A stretch of 64,000 nt of DNA from an uncultured Collinsella sp. (GTDB taxonomy: Bacteria; Actinomycetota; Coriobacteriia; Coriobacteriales; Coriobacteriaceae): contig UQKY01000001.1 of assembly GCA_900541785.1 (NCBI GenBank), positions 77,381 to 141,380 of the forward strand, read 5' to 3'. A program made the position numbers and the translations under genes. The notes beneath the pieces are model-generated. The model made no database searches, was not told the origin of the DNA, and saw only the letters and a program-made list of their open reading frames with translations. Position 1 is the first letter of the stretch. The number at the start of each line of letters is the position of its first letter. Shown here piece by piece: positions 41,200 through 49,078 of this stretch.

Positions 41200-42621
41200 A
41201 TGACCAACCCCATGCAGTTCCCCGACGGCTTTGTATTTGGCGGCGCCACCGCCGCTTACCAGGTTGAGGGTGAGACCCGCACGCACGGCAAGGGCAAAGT
41301 ACCCTGGGACGATTTCCTGGCTGCCCAGGGTCGCTTCTCCCCCGATCCCGCAAGCGATTTCTACAACAAGTATCCGGTCGATATCGACCTGTGCCAGCGC
41401 TTCGGCATCAACGGCATCCGTGTCTCCATCGCTTGGAGCCGCATCTTCCCCAGTGGCACCGGCGAGATTAACCCCGAGGGCGTCGCTTTCTATCACGAGC
41501 TTTTCGCCACCTGCAACAAAGCTGGCGTTATCCCCTATGTCACGCTCGATCACTTCGATACGCCCGAGGCCTTTTACCAGAACGGCGGCGAGGGATTCCT
41601 GACGCGCACGACCATCGACGCCTTCGTCGAGTACGCCAAGTTCTGCTTTGCCGAGTTCACCGAGGTCAAGCACTGGTTTACCTTTAACGAGATTCCCGCA
41701 ACCGCCGAGGGCAGCTTTATCGTCGGCAACTGGCCGCACGGCGAGAAGTACCGCCTGGACAAGGCCTTCCAGCTCATGCACAACATGATGGTGGCCCACG
41801 CCAAGGCTGTCGTCGCCTTCCATGAGGGCGGCTTTGAGGGCGAGATCGGCATTGTCCAGAACCTGGAGCCCAAGTATCCCCTCGACCCCAACAACGCCGC
41901 CGACTGCGAGGCAGCTCGCATGGCCGACGTCATCAACAACCGCTGGGTACTCGACGCCACCTTCCGCGGCCACTATGCAGCCGACACCATGGAGGCTGCG
42001 ACCAAGCTGGCCCATATCGCCGGCGGCGAGCTCGACGTCCGCGACGAGGACATCGCCGCGCTGACCGCCGCACTCCCCTACAACGATTGCCTGGGCGTCA
42101 ACACCTACAAGTGCCAGTTCCTGCGTGCCGCCGAGGGCGAAAACGACATCAACCACAATGGCACCGGCGACAAGGGCTCCTCGCGCTGGTTCCTCAAGGG
42201 CGTAGGCGAGTCATGCGTGCGCGAAGGCGTTCCCACCACCGATTGGGACTGGATCATCTATCCCGAGGGCCTGTACGATCTGCTGCTGCGCATTAAGAAC
42301 GATTACCCCAACTACAAGAAGATCTACATCACCGAGAACGGCATGGGCTATAAGGACGACTTTGAGGACGGCTTTATCGACGACGCCCCTCGCATCGACT
42401 ACATGCGTCAGCATCTCGCGTGGATCCTCAAGGCAATCGACGGCGGCGTAAACGTCGACGGTTACTTTGTGTGGTCGCTGCAGGACCAGTTCTCCTGGAC
42501 CAACGGCTATAACAAACGCTATGGCCTGTTCTACATCGACTTTGAGACCCAGAAGCGCTATCCCAAGGCGAGCGCGTACTGGTACAAGAACGTCTCGGAG
42601 ACCGGCCTGCTTATGGCCTAA
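41200..42621 (+). CDS. lacG: 6-phospho-beta-galactosidase (GH1) (3)
   Basis: A 473-residue LacG: FVFGGATAAYQVEGETRTHGKG, acid/base E164 (TFNEIP), nucleophile E379 (YITENGMGY), NGYNKRYGLFYIDFETQKRYPKAS. It is closest to module 1 LacG through the N-terminal half. AGAAAGGATG precedes the ATG. Last gene of module 3; terminator at 42644. Confidence 0.94.
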   Translation: MTNPMQFPDGFVFGGATAAYQVEGETRTHGKGKVPWDDFLAAQGRFSPDPASDFYNKYPVDIDLCQRFGINGIRVSIAWSRIFPSGTGEINPEGVAFYHELFATCNKAGVIPYVTLDHFDTPEAFYQNGGEGFLTRTTIDAFVEYAKFCFAEFTEVKHWFTFNEIPATAEGSFIVGNWPHGEKYRLDKAFQLMHNMMVAHAKAVVAFHEGGFEGEIGIVQNLEPKYPLDPNNAADCEAARMADVINNRWVLDATFRGHYAADTMEAATKLAHIAGGELDVRDEDIAALTAALPYNDCLGVNTYKCQFLRAAEGENDINHNGTGDKGSSRWFLKGVGESCVREGVPTTDWDWIIYPEGLYDLLLRIKNDYPNYKKIYITENGMGYKDDFEDGFIDDAPRIDYMRQHLAWILKAIDGGVNVDGYFVWSLQDQFSWTNGYNKRYGLFYIDFETQKRYPKASAYWYKNVSETGLLMA

Positions 42622-42643
42622 CTTTTGCCGCATACCCCCTGTC

Positions 42644-42690
42644 GGCCGCATGCGAATCCCTCCACGGGTTCGCATGCGGCCTATTTTTTT
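42644..42690 (+). terminator. Terminator of module 3
   Basis: A 16-pair stem (GGCCGCATGCGAATCCC with GGGTTCGCATGCGGCC) followed by TATTTTTTT. Confidence 0.92.
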
Positions 42691-42708
42691 GCTCGGCCCG
42701 TGCAGGCC

Positions 42709-42933
42709 GTTTGTCTCGATTTGTAACATCTAGCAGGGATTTTCAATCCTAACTGTTATAGATTTAGACGAACGGGCGACCAGGGCTGAAAGATCTCAAT
42801 CTGTAACACGTAGCCCACTTTCGACCGTCTAACTGTTACAGATCGAGACAAACGAACGGTCCGAACTTGAAGATCTCAATCTGTAACACGTAGCCGAGTT
42901 TTTCGATCCCAACTGTTACAGATTGAGACGATT
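42709..42933. repeat. REP/BIME-like palindrome cluster C (3 units)
   Basis: Units at about 42709-42774, 42795-42853 and 42874-42932 with ATCTGTAACA/TGTTACAGAT arms; the first has decayed arms (TTGTAACA, TGTTATAGAT). The cluster ends about 30 bases before the antitoxin promoter region. Confidence 0.8.
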
Positions 42934-42960
42934 CGACGGTACCGGTCGCTTGGACACGCC

Positions 42961-42978
42961 GTGGTACAATTATGCCAC
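42961..42978. promoter_or_regulatory. Probable autoregulatory operator of the toxin-antitoxin pair
   Basis: GTGGTACAATTATGCCAC is a dyad with GTGG/CCAC ends, includes a TACAAT -10-like hexamer, and lies 19 bases before the antitoxin ATG. Confidence 0.45.
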
Positions 42979-42996
42979 GACGCAAAGGAGGTACCC

Positions 42997-43263
42997 ATGT
43001 CCGCTTGTGTGCCCGTCCGAGACATGAAGGACACTGCCACATTCACCGCACTTGTTGAGTCTGAGCGCGACGTCACCGTAACTAAGAACGGCTACGAGGC
43101 CATGCACTGCATCAGCAGCGACCAGTATCGCCTCATGCAAGAAGAAATCGCCAAGGCAAAACTGCTGTCTCGTATGATGTTGGCAGAAGACGAAATATCG
43201 CAAGGCGACTACAGCGACTACGACTCCTTCGCGACCGCGATACGAGACAAATATGACCTATAA
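42997..43263 (+). CDS. Type II antitoxin (Phd/YefM or RelB-like)
   Basis: An 88-residue protein: a short N-terminal domain (VPVRDMKDTATFTALVES, VTVTKNGYEAMHC) like Phd/YefM dimerisation and DNA-binding domains, then an acidic C-terminal arm (LAEDEISQGDYSDYDSF) that would wrap the toxin. AAAGGAGG lies just before ATG 42997. It overlaps the toxin gene by 11 bases, typical of toxin-antitoxin operons. Confidence 0.85.
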   Translation: MSACVPVRDMKDTATFTALVESERDVTVTKNGYEAMHCISSDQYRLMQEEIAKAKLLSRMMLAEDEISQGDYSDYDSFATAIRDKYDL

Positions 43264-43558
43264 CGTCGTTATACTCAAAAGCGCGCGATATGAGTACGAG
43301 AGTATCGTCGGGTACCTTGCTCAAATCCTCAAGAATCCGCGTGCAGCAGGCAATTTTGTCGCTGAGTTTGAATATCAGCTTGATCTGCTTCGCGAGCAGC
43401 CGCTCCTACGTCCCCTCTCGCATATGCAAGAGCTGGCGGCACGTAATTACCGATCGTTTCCCGTCAACAACTACGTGTGCCTTTATAAGTTTGAGCACGA
43501 AACAATCTATATCGCTCACATCTTTCATCAGTCACAGGACTACGCCCGCCTGGTCTAA
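43253..43558 (+). CDS. Type II toxin of the RelE/ParE superfamily
   Basis: A 101-residue protein with the family pattern: VVILKSARYEYESIVGYLAQ, a central LLREQPLLRPLSHMQELAARNYRS helix region (RPL and R near NYRSFPV) and the C-terminal strand run VCLYKFEHETIYIAHIFHQSQDY. It would inhibit translation by mRNA cleavage (RelE) or block gyrase (ParE); sequence alone does not decide which. Translationally coupled to the antitoxin. Confidence 0.87.
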   Translation: MTYNVVILKSARYEYESIVGYLAQILKNPRAAGNFVAEFEYQLDLLREQPLLRPLSHMQELAARNYRSFPVNNYVCLYKFEHETIYIAHIFHQSQDYARLV

Positions 43559-43656
43559 CCCACAAGCTGAATACTTGGCCCGAGCACATTTGCGCGTCAA
43601 CGTGAAGCGGTAATCCCCGCGCCGACAGGGGGCAGAAGTATCGCCTGCAGCGTTAG

Positions 43657-44421
43657 TTAGCAGATGACCTGCGTATGCTCCTCGATGGCGGCGCGATCCT
43701 CGGCGGCGATACTCGGCTCGCACACCACGGCGTCCAAATTATCCAGACGACAGAAGGTGTAGAAGTCGCGCTTGCCGATCTTGCTGGAGTCGGCGATCAG
43801 ATAGCGCGAGTCGGCCTTGCTAAAGGCGAGCTGCTGGATACGACCCTCATCCATATTAGACGTAGACACGTCGCCATCCAGAATGCCGTTGGCGCCGATA
43901 AACGCCGCATCGATACCCAGCGCACGCAGAGTATCCTCGGCCGTTGGCCCCACAAAAGCGGCGGTGCGGCGACGGTACATACCGCCCACGAGGCACAGGT
44001 CGCAGTCTTCGCGCGCCTCGAGCAGGTTAAACACCGAAAGCGAATTGGTCACAATGCGCAGGCGAAACGCCGGCAGCATCGAGGCCATCTGCTCAACCGT
44101 GGTGCCCGTGCCCAAAAAGATGGTCGAGCCTTCCTCGATAAGCTCCACAGAACGGCGCGCAATCTGCAACTTTTCCTCGGCATGCTTTGTGCGCTTTTCG
44201 CTGTGCGAATACTCATGGCGCAGCATAGCGTGTGGACGGCTCTGCGCACTGCGGGCTCCGCCGTGCACGCGCTCGATCTCGCCCAGGCTCGCAAGCTCCT
44301 CAAGGTCACGGCGGATCGTCATATCCGAGACACCTAACGCATCCGAAATCTCCTTGACCGAGACCGTTCCCTGTTCCTCGAGCAGCTGCCGAACCTTATC
44401 CTGTCGCTCCGCTTTAATCAC
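43657..44421 (-). CDS. DeoR-family regulator, probable LacR
   Basis: A 254-residue protein: IKAERQDKVRQLLEEQGTVS, helix-turn-helix VKEISDALGVSDMTIRRDLEEL and RVHGGA, then a sensor with FLGTGTTVEQMASML and SLSVFNLLEA. GTG 44421 has GAGGA 6 bases upstream and fits the family N-terminus; the frame runs nine codons further. TTCAAACAATAACGAACAAA lies just upstream and resembles the sites at lacA and lacF, so it is the best LacR candidate (inference). Divergent from galM-2. Confidence 0.88.
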   Translation of the reverse strand: MIKAERQDKVRQLLEEQGTVSVKEISDALGVSDMTIRRDLEELASLGEIERVHGGARSAQSRPHAMLRHEYSHSEKRTKHAEEKLQIARRSVELIEEGSTIFLGTGTTVEQMASMLPAFRLRIVTNSLSVFNLLEAREDCDLCLVGGMYRRRTAAFVGPTAEDTLRALGIDAAFIGANGILDGDVSTSNMDEGRIQQLAFSKADSRYLIADSSKIGKRDFYTFCRLDNLDAVVCEPSIAAEDRAAIEEHTQVIC

Positions 44422-44453
44422 GATGAGTCCTCGCTGTTCCACGCTCACGTCAA

Positions 44454-44479
44454 TTCAAACAATAACGAACAAATTGTAT
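44454..44479. promoter_or_regulatory. Possible LacR autoregulatory site
   Basis: AATTCAAACAATAACGAACA followed by AATTGT: inverted TTC(A/G)AACA-type half-sites shared with the lacA and lacF upstream regions. Confidence 0.45.
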
Positions 44480-44626
44480 CAGACTCGCGCGCGTCAGAAA
44501 TGAACGCCCGCGCAGCTCCAATCATCACTTTTTTGAGAAAAATACCCCCTGCTTTAGTGGGGTGTAGTGATAATCTCGCCTGTTCGCGCTACAGTTTGTC
44601 GGAAATACCTCGATGTTAGGAACCAA

Positions 44627-45679
44627 ATGATCACTTCCGAGCTTTTCGGCACCGCGCCGTGCGGTACCCCCGTTCATCGTTACACCCTCAACGGGCCCGA
44701 GATCTGCGTTCGCATTATGGACTATGGTGCCACCGTGTTGGGCATCGACGTGCCCGACATCCCCGGCAACGTGCGCGATGTGGTGCTGGGCTTCGATAAG
44801 CTCGAGGATTACTTTGACAACCCCGCCTGCTTTGGCGCGACCATCGGACCTGTGGCCAACCGCACTGCAGGTGCCACGATCACCATCGCCGGCACGGACT
44901 GGCATATGCCGGCCAACGAAGGCGCCAACAACCTGCACAGCGATCTTGAGCATGGTCTGCACAAGCGCGTGTGGGATGTTGAGCTCGACGAGACTCACAA
45001 CGCCGTGCGCATGACCACCTCGCTTGAGGATGGCGAGCTGGGTCTCCCCGGCAACCGCACCTTTACGGCCGTGTTTACCGTGACGCGCACCGGCGTCTTT
45101 CGTGTCGAGTATGGCTGCGAGAGCGACCGCGCCACCTACCTTTCCATGACCAACCACACGTACTTTAACCTTGCCGGCCATAACGCCGGCATGGACTGCG
45201 AACACTTCTTTGTTGCCAACGCCACCCACTACCTGCCCATCAACGAGCAGAATATCCCCACCGGTGAAATCGCTCCGGTCGAGGGCACGCCGTTTGATTT
45301 CCGCGAGCTGCGCCCCGTCGCGCCCGGCATGGAAGCCGACGACCCGCAGATTAAGCAGGCCCGTGGCTACGATCACTGTCTGTGCATCGATGGCTATCAG
45401 TACGGCCGCAATCTGCGCCGCGCGATGCATGTTGAGGAGATGTGGACCGGTCGTGAGCTGGACTACTACACCACCGCCCCGGGCGTGCAGCTCTACACCG
45501 GCAACTGGCTGGGCGACGAGCACGCCAAGGACGATGCTAACTATGGCTGGGGCGCCGGCTTTGCCCTCGAGGCAGAGATGTACCCCGACACGCCGCACCA
45601 GCCGCTGTTCCCGCAGGGCATTGTGGGCCCGGGTCACCCCTACAGCAATGTGATCGAATACCACTTTATGAGGCACTAA
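44627..45679 (+). CDS. galM: Aldose 1-epimerase (second galactose mutarotase)
   Basis: A 350-residue paralogue of the galM at 16477: GATVLGIDVPDIPGN, NLHSDLEHGLHKRVWD, NHTYFNLAGHNAG, RGYDHCLCIDGY and FALEAEMYPDTPHQ (catalytic Glu). TTAGGAACC precedes ATG 44627, preferred over the longer frame. It stands alone downstream of the divergent DeoR gene, so it may supply mutarotase activity for lactose-derived sugars under a different control from the gal operon. Confidence 0.94.
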   Translation: MITSELFGTAPCGTPVHRYTLNGPEICVRIMDYGATVLGIDVPDIPGNVRDVVLGFDKLEDYFDNPACFGATIGPVANRTAGATITIAGTDWHMPANEGANNLHSDLEHGLHKRVWDVELDETHNAVRMTTSLEDGELGLPGNRTFTAVFTVTRTGVFRVEYGCESDRATYLSMTNHTYFNLAGHNAGMDCEHFFVANATHYLPINEQNIPTGEIAPVEGTPFDFRELRPVAPGMEADDPQIKQARGYDHCLCIDGYQYGRNLRRAMHVEEMWTGRELDYYTTAPGVQLYTGNWLGDEHAKDDANYGWGAGFALEAEMYPDTPHQPLFPQGIVGPGHPYSNVIEYHFMRH

Positions 45680-45705
45680 GCCCACAGCGCGACATATCGC
45701 ACAGC

Positions 45706-45740
45706 AGCGCCCGCCGGCACCACCGCCGACGGGCGCTTTG
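45706..45740 (+). terminator. Terminator of galM-2
   Basis: AGCGCCCG (45706-45713) with CGGGCGCT (45730-45737) plus an inner CCGGC/GCCGA stem, followed by TTTG. Confidence 0.78.
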
Positions 45741-45748
45741 CTACCTAG

Positions 45749-45928
45749 TCATTGGGGACGTTCTTAAATGACTAGTCATTGGGGACAGTCTTTAACGTTT
45801 GGCGAGAAGGACTGTCCCAATCTGCCGACACTTGGGGACGTTCCTAAAAGGCCGGCACATAAGGAACGTCCCCAAGTGCCAAGGGTGTCCCGTTTGACTA
45901 GTCATTTAAGAACGTCCCCAATGACTAG
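45749..45928. repeat. Mosaic of 'GGGGACGTTCTT' palindromic repeats
   Basis: At least four inverted or direct copies of GGGGACGTTCTT or GGAACGTCCCC, several ACTAGTCATT ends, and a GGACAGTC/GACTGTCC pair (45784/45811). The right end (about 45898-45928) overlaps the 3' end of the EIIB-like gene and supplies its last codons. Confidence 0.7.
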
Positions 45929-46396
45929 TTGGATGGGGTCGGGATTGGAGCTGGGGAGGTAACGGATTTCTAGCTCTATGCCGAGTTCTTGTAGCTCTTT
46001 GAAGGCAGCGATGTCCGTATCGTCTACGGCGACTGCGGGCGTTATGGGGTGCTTGCCCTCCCCCGCCTGCATATGGCCAATGCTGATCTTGGTGATCGGC
46101 ACACCACCCTTAACCAGTGCGAGCGCATCGGCGGGTGAGGCAACCATGATGAGAATCCTTTGGCGCGGCGTTGCGGTATGAATGATGTCGACAGTCCTTT
46201 GCACCGAGAAAAACCGCGTCCAGACACCCTCGGGTGTCGCCACCCTCATAGGGGCCCACTTGCGCGAATCAGCCGCAATCTCATCGTTGACGATTAAAAC
46301 AAGGTTGGAACCCACGACTTCGTTCCACAGCTCAACGTCTTGCCCGTAAATAAACCGGTCATCGATGCGTGTGAGAAGAATCTTGGGTTGAGCCAT
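45902..46396 (-). CDS. Orphan mannose/sorbose-type EIIB with active-site His replaced by Tyr
   Basis: About 164 residues. The N-terminal motif reads RIDDRFIYGQDVELW where active EIIB proteins have RIDDRxIHGQV: the phosphorylated His is Tyr17 and the following Val is Asp20. The rest (DEIAADSRKW, TPEGV, ISIGHMQ) keeps the family fold. No EIIA, EIIC or EIID gene is adjacent. The last ten codons (QLVIGDVLK-stop) are encoded by the ACTAGTCATTGGGGACGTTC repeat. ATG 46396 with GGGGTGG upstream is preferred over GTG 46402. It may be a regulatory remnant or a decaying gene. Confidence 0.82.
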   Translation of the reverse strand: MAQPKILLTRIDDRFIYGQDVELWNEVVGSNLVLIVNDEIAADSRKWAPMRVATPEGVWTRFFSVQRTVDIIHTATPRQRILIMVASPADALALVKGGVPITKISIGHMQAGEGKHPITPAVAVDDTDIAAFKELQELGIELEIRYLPSSNPDPIQLVIGDVLK

Positions 46397-46553
46397 CGCC
46401 ACCCCATTCTGTTTGAGACCCGTAAGAGCAAGACATCACGTCTCCAATATTAGTGCATTTAAAGTGAGAAAAGCCGCCAGAACCCTTGCGCGGATTTGTG
46501 ATGTCCCGTATCATAGACAGCCGTTGACGCCTCAGTTGCGTCATCACATGGCC

Positions 46554-46629
46554 GCCAGCGTAGCTCAGTTGGTAGAGCACCGCTCTCGTAAAGCGGGGGT
46601 CACCGGTTCGAGCCCGGTCGCTGGCTCCA
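46554..46629 (+). tRNA. tRNA-Thr (anticodon CGU)
   Basis: Acceptor stem GCCAGCG (46554-46560) pairs with CGCTGGC (46619-46625). D-arm TAGCTCAGTTGGTAGAGC, anticodon loop CTCGTAA inside CCGCT/AGCGG, T-loop GGTTCGAGCC, discriminator T and encoded CCA. Anticodon CGT reads ACG threonine codons. Length 76 nt. Followed by a terminator. Confidence 0.97.
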
Positions 46630-46640
46630 TTGCACAAGAT

Positions 46641-46664
46641 AGCCGCCTTCGGGCGGCTTTTTTG
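46641..46664 (+). terminator. Terminator of tRNA-Thr
   Basis: AGCCGCC-TTCG-GGCGGCT hairpin followed by TTTTTTG. Confidence 0.9.
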
Positions 46665-46737
46665 TTGTCGATTTTGAGTGCGTGCATGCCAATCCATGCA
46701 TCGCCACGTCGACCGCTTCCTACTCAAAAACAGAAAA

Positions 46738-46812
46738 CTCCGCCAAACGTGATTTCCCTTAGGGAAACACGCTTGGCGGGGTCGTAGCGTGATTCCCCTA
46801 GGGGAATCACGC
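46738..46812. terminator. Double hairpin, duplicate of the one at 58900
   Basis: First stem 46738-46751 with 46768-46781 (CCGCCAAACGTG/CACGCTTGGCGGGG), second a perfect palindrome GCGTGATTCCCC/GGGGAATCACGC (46787-46812). It lies after the yhcH remnant exactly as its copy lies after intact yhcH. Confidence 0.7.
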
Positions 46813-46843
46813 CATCAGACGAACAGCTCAACCGAGCAGCTCA

Positions 46844-46995
46844 TTACTCCTCCCAGTAAGCGTCGGCAAGCAGCTTACTCGGCGAACGCATTACCAAAGC
46901 TGTTGCCGCCCACCTACGTCTCGACTAGGGTAAGGTCGGGATTGAACACGACAACGTCGGCGTCGCGCCCCGACATAATGCTACCGCACTTGTCG
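46844..46995 (-). pseudogene. Fused 3' remnants of a second yhcH and nagA
   Basis: 46844-46877 matches the last ten codons of the yhcH at 59006 (ending LLADAYWEE). It runs without a gap into 46875-46995, which matches the 3' end of nagA at 59512 (KCGSIM, GRDAD, VVFNPDLTLVET, then an in-frame TAG where intact nagA has Tyr, then VGGNS). The stop and the missing 5' parts show decay. The flanking double hairpin and the sequence from 46669 match 58824 onward, so this is a deleted duplicate of the 58.8-60.7 kb locus. Confidence 0.85.
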
Positions 46996-47046
46996 TCGGC
47001 TCTAACCATAAGCAAACAACCGATGCCGGGGCTGTCGCCCAAGCTC

Positions 47047-47982
47047 TTACAGCTCGGTCACGACAACGCCGTTGTAGACCTCGTCCCAACGATCCATAAC
47101 CAAGTGGCCAGTCATAGGATCCATGGCGTTGAGCTTGCCGCAAGTGTTGGCGGTACGCAGCACCGTCTCGTCGTCTGCACCAGCAGCAATGGCATGCGCA
47201 AAGCCAGCGATAGTGGAGTCACCAGAGCCCGTGGCGTTAACGGCAGGGATATCGGGCGTCTTTGCGCGGAACGCACGGCCATTGTGGAAGCCAACGGAGC
47301 CGGCAGCGCCCATGGACACGACGACCCAGGGAATATCGGAGAAGCGGGCATCAGAGGCGAGCGCGGCGCGGAGCTCGTCCACATCGTCGGTGGTAAAGCT
47401 CGTGCCCAGAAGGCCGTTGATCTCGGTCAGGTTAGGCTTGACCAGCTCGGGCTTAATTTCGGACTTAAGGGCGGCCTCGAGCGAAGCACCCGAGGTATCG
47501 AGCAATACCTTGGCGCCGGCGTTCTCGGCAATGCCCGTGATCTTGGCATAGTAGTCTGCCTCGACACCGCGGGGCAGCGAACCCGAGATGGTGACGACGT
47601 CGGCCTTGCCCGCAAGCTCGGTAAACTTGGCGGTAAAGGCATCGAGCTCCTCGGGGGCAATTGTCGGGCCGCTCTCGAGCAGCTCGGTCTGGTTGCCGGC
47701 GTGGAGGATGTTGAGGCAAATGCGAGTCTCGCCCTTGATGGGCACAAAGTCGTTGTTAATACCGTTGGCGTCCATGAGCTCAGCCATGTAGGCGCCCATG
47801 TGGCCGCCGAGCAAACCGGTTGCCACAACATCGTCGCCCAGCTGACCCAGCACGCGGGCCACGTTGAGGCCCTTGCCGCCGGCGGTCTTTTCGGGCGTCA
47901 CACGGTTGACGTCGTCGATAATGAGCTCATCGAGCTGATAGCGCGTATCGACAGACGGGTTCATCGTAACGGTGAGGATCAT
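47047..47982 (-). CDS. lacC: Tagatose-6-phosphate kinase, second copy
   Basis: 311 residues, nearly the same as the copy at 22377 throughout: MILTVTMNPSVDTRYQLD, KTAGGKGLNVARVL, NQTELLESGP, GSLPRGVEADYY, NATGSGDSTIAGF and TGHLVMDRWDEVYN. ATG 47982 has AAGGAGC upstream. Downstream of lacX-2 (gap 59 bases), the same order as in the first pair. It has no structured 3' element; instead the yhcH/nagA remnants follow. Confidence 0.93.
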   Translation of the reverse strand: MILTVTMNPSVDTRYQLDELIIDDVNRVTPEKTAGGKGLNVARVLGQLGDDVVATGLLGGHMGAYMAELMDANGINNDFVPIKGETRICLNILHAGNQTELLESGPTIAPEELDAFTAKFTELAGKADVVTISGSLPRGVEADYYAKITGIAENAGAKVLLDTSGASLEAALKSEIKPELVKPNLTEINGLLGTSFTTDDVDELRAALASDARFSDIPWVVVSMGAAGSVGFHNGRAFRAKTPDIPAVNATGSGDSTIAGFAHAIAAGADDETVLRTANTCGKLNAMDPMTGHLVMDRWDEVYNGVVVTEL

Positions 47983-48041
47983 TTTTAGCTCCTTATCTCG
48001 CAGGCTCCTTATGCCTTGCAAAACGAATTGGCTACATGCGA

Positions 48042-48923
48042 CTACAGAATCTCAATCGTGAACGAGCGAACGACGGTCTCCTTGGGCTTGGCGACAAGGC
48101 AGCCGCGCTTATGCTCAAGTACGTCGTCCTCATCGGAACAGGTCGAGAGGCCACCCCAGGGTTCAACTGCCACAAAATCGCCCTCGGGCTTGCTCCACAC
48201 AATGAGATATGGGAAGCCCTCAAAGCTCAGGCGGACGCCCTTGTCCTCGCCCTTTTTGGAAAGCGTGACCTGACGGCTCTCGAGCACGTCAAAGATGGTC
48301 TCCGCAAAATCGAAGAGCTCGTGCGACAGGGGCAGCGTCTTTCCCACCATGGGGTTCTTGGAGCGGTTTGCCACGTCAATCAAGCCAGTCGAAGGGACAG
48401 CAGTGCAAAGCTCCGCAGCCTCGTCTTTCTCAAAGCGCAGTTCGTAGTCCGTATAGGCCTCGCCCTCATCGAGCGGACACCTAAAGCCGGGATGACCGCC
48501 GATAAAGAACGGCATGTCCTCGGTGCCCTCGTTGGTCACCTCATAGGAAACGCGCACGGCAGCGTCCTCAAGCGCATAGCGGGCGACAAGCTTAAACGGG
48601 TAGGGATAATCGCTCAGCAGCGCCGCGTTATCCTCCGAATCCAGGCACATCGCCAGCTCGTTCTCGCTCTGGCTCAGCAGCTTCCACTCCTGTTTGCGCG
48701 CAAACCCGTGGCGAGCGAGCTTTACATGATGCCCGGCAAACGTCATGGCGTTGTTGTCACGCAAGCCTCCGCAAATCGGGAAGCAAATCGGCGCCTGGCC
48801 GGACCACACGGCGGGATCGCCCTGCCACAAATACTCGCGACCGTCGGCCTCAATCGAGGTAAACGAGCCGCCGGCCGTGGACACCTTAATAGAAATCGAA
48901 TCGTTGGAGAGAGCGTATTCCAT
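48042..48923 (-). CDS. lacX: Aldose 1-epimerase family protein (LacX-like), second copy
   Basis: 293 residues, same length as the paralogue at 23366. Shared landmarks: GREYLWQGDPAVWSGQAPIC, FPICGGLRD, KLARHGFARKQEWKL, GHPGFRCPLDEGEAY and EPWGGLSTCSDEDD. GAAAGGATGG precedes ATG 48923. Divergent from the flavodoxin gene. Forms an operon with lacC-2. Confidence 0.9.
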   Translation of the reverse strand: MEYALSNDSISIKVSTAGGSFTSIEADGREYLWQGDPAVWSGQAPICFPICGGLRDNNAMTFAGHHVKLARHGFARKQEWKLLSQSENELAMCLDSEDNAALLSDYPYPFKLVARYALEDAAVRVSYEVTNEGTEDMPFFIGGHPGFRCPLDEGEAYTDYELRFEKDEAAELCTAVPSTGLIDVANRSKNPMVGKTLPLSHELFDFAETIFDVLESRQVTLSKKGEDKGVRLSFEGFPYLIVWSKPEGDFVAVEPWGGLSTCSDEDDVLEHKRGCLVAKPKETVVRSFTIEIL

Positions 48924-49078
48924 TGCCCATCCTTTCGAACAACTGCTTTTGCTCGCAAGTACCTGTCTCGGCCCTGACCAAAGGACAAACCCGCACGTTC
49001 ATCGATGCGTCCGGTATCCCAGCCATGCAACGGGGTACCATACAGACATTGAAGCAATTACAGCTGAAAGGCCTTCTT

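Noticed and set aside
45902..46396. Functional mannose-class PTS at 45.9 kb
   Set aside because: The His needed for phosphotransfer is Tyr and no EIIA, EIIC or EIID is adjacent, so it is reported as an orphan EIIB-like gene.
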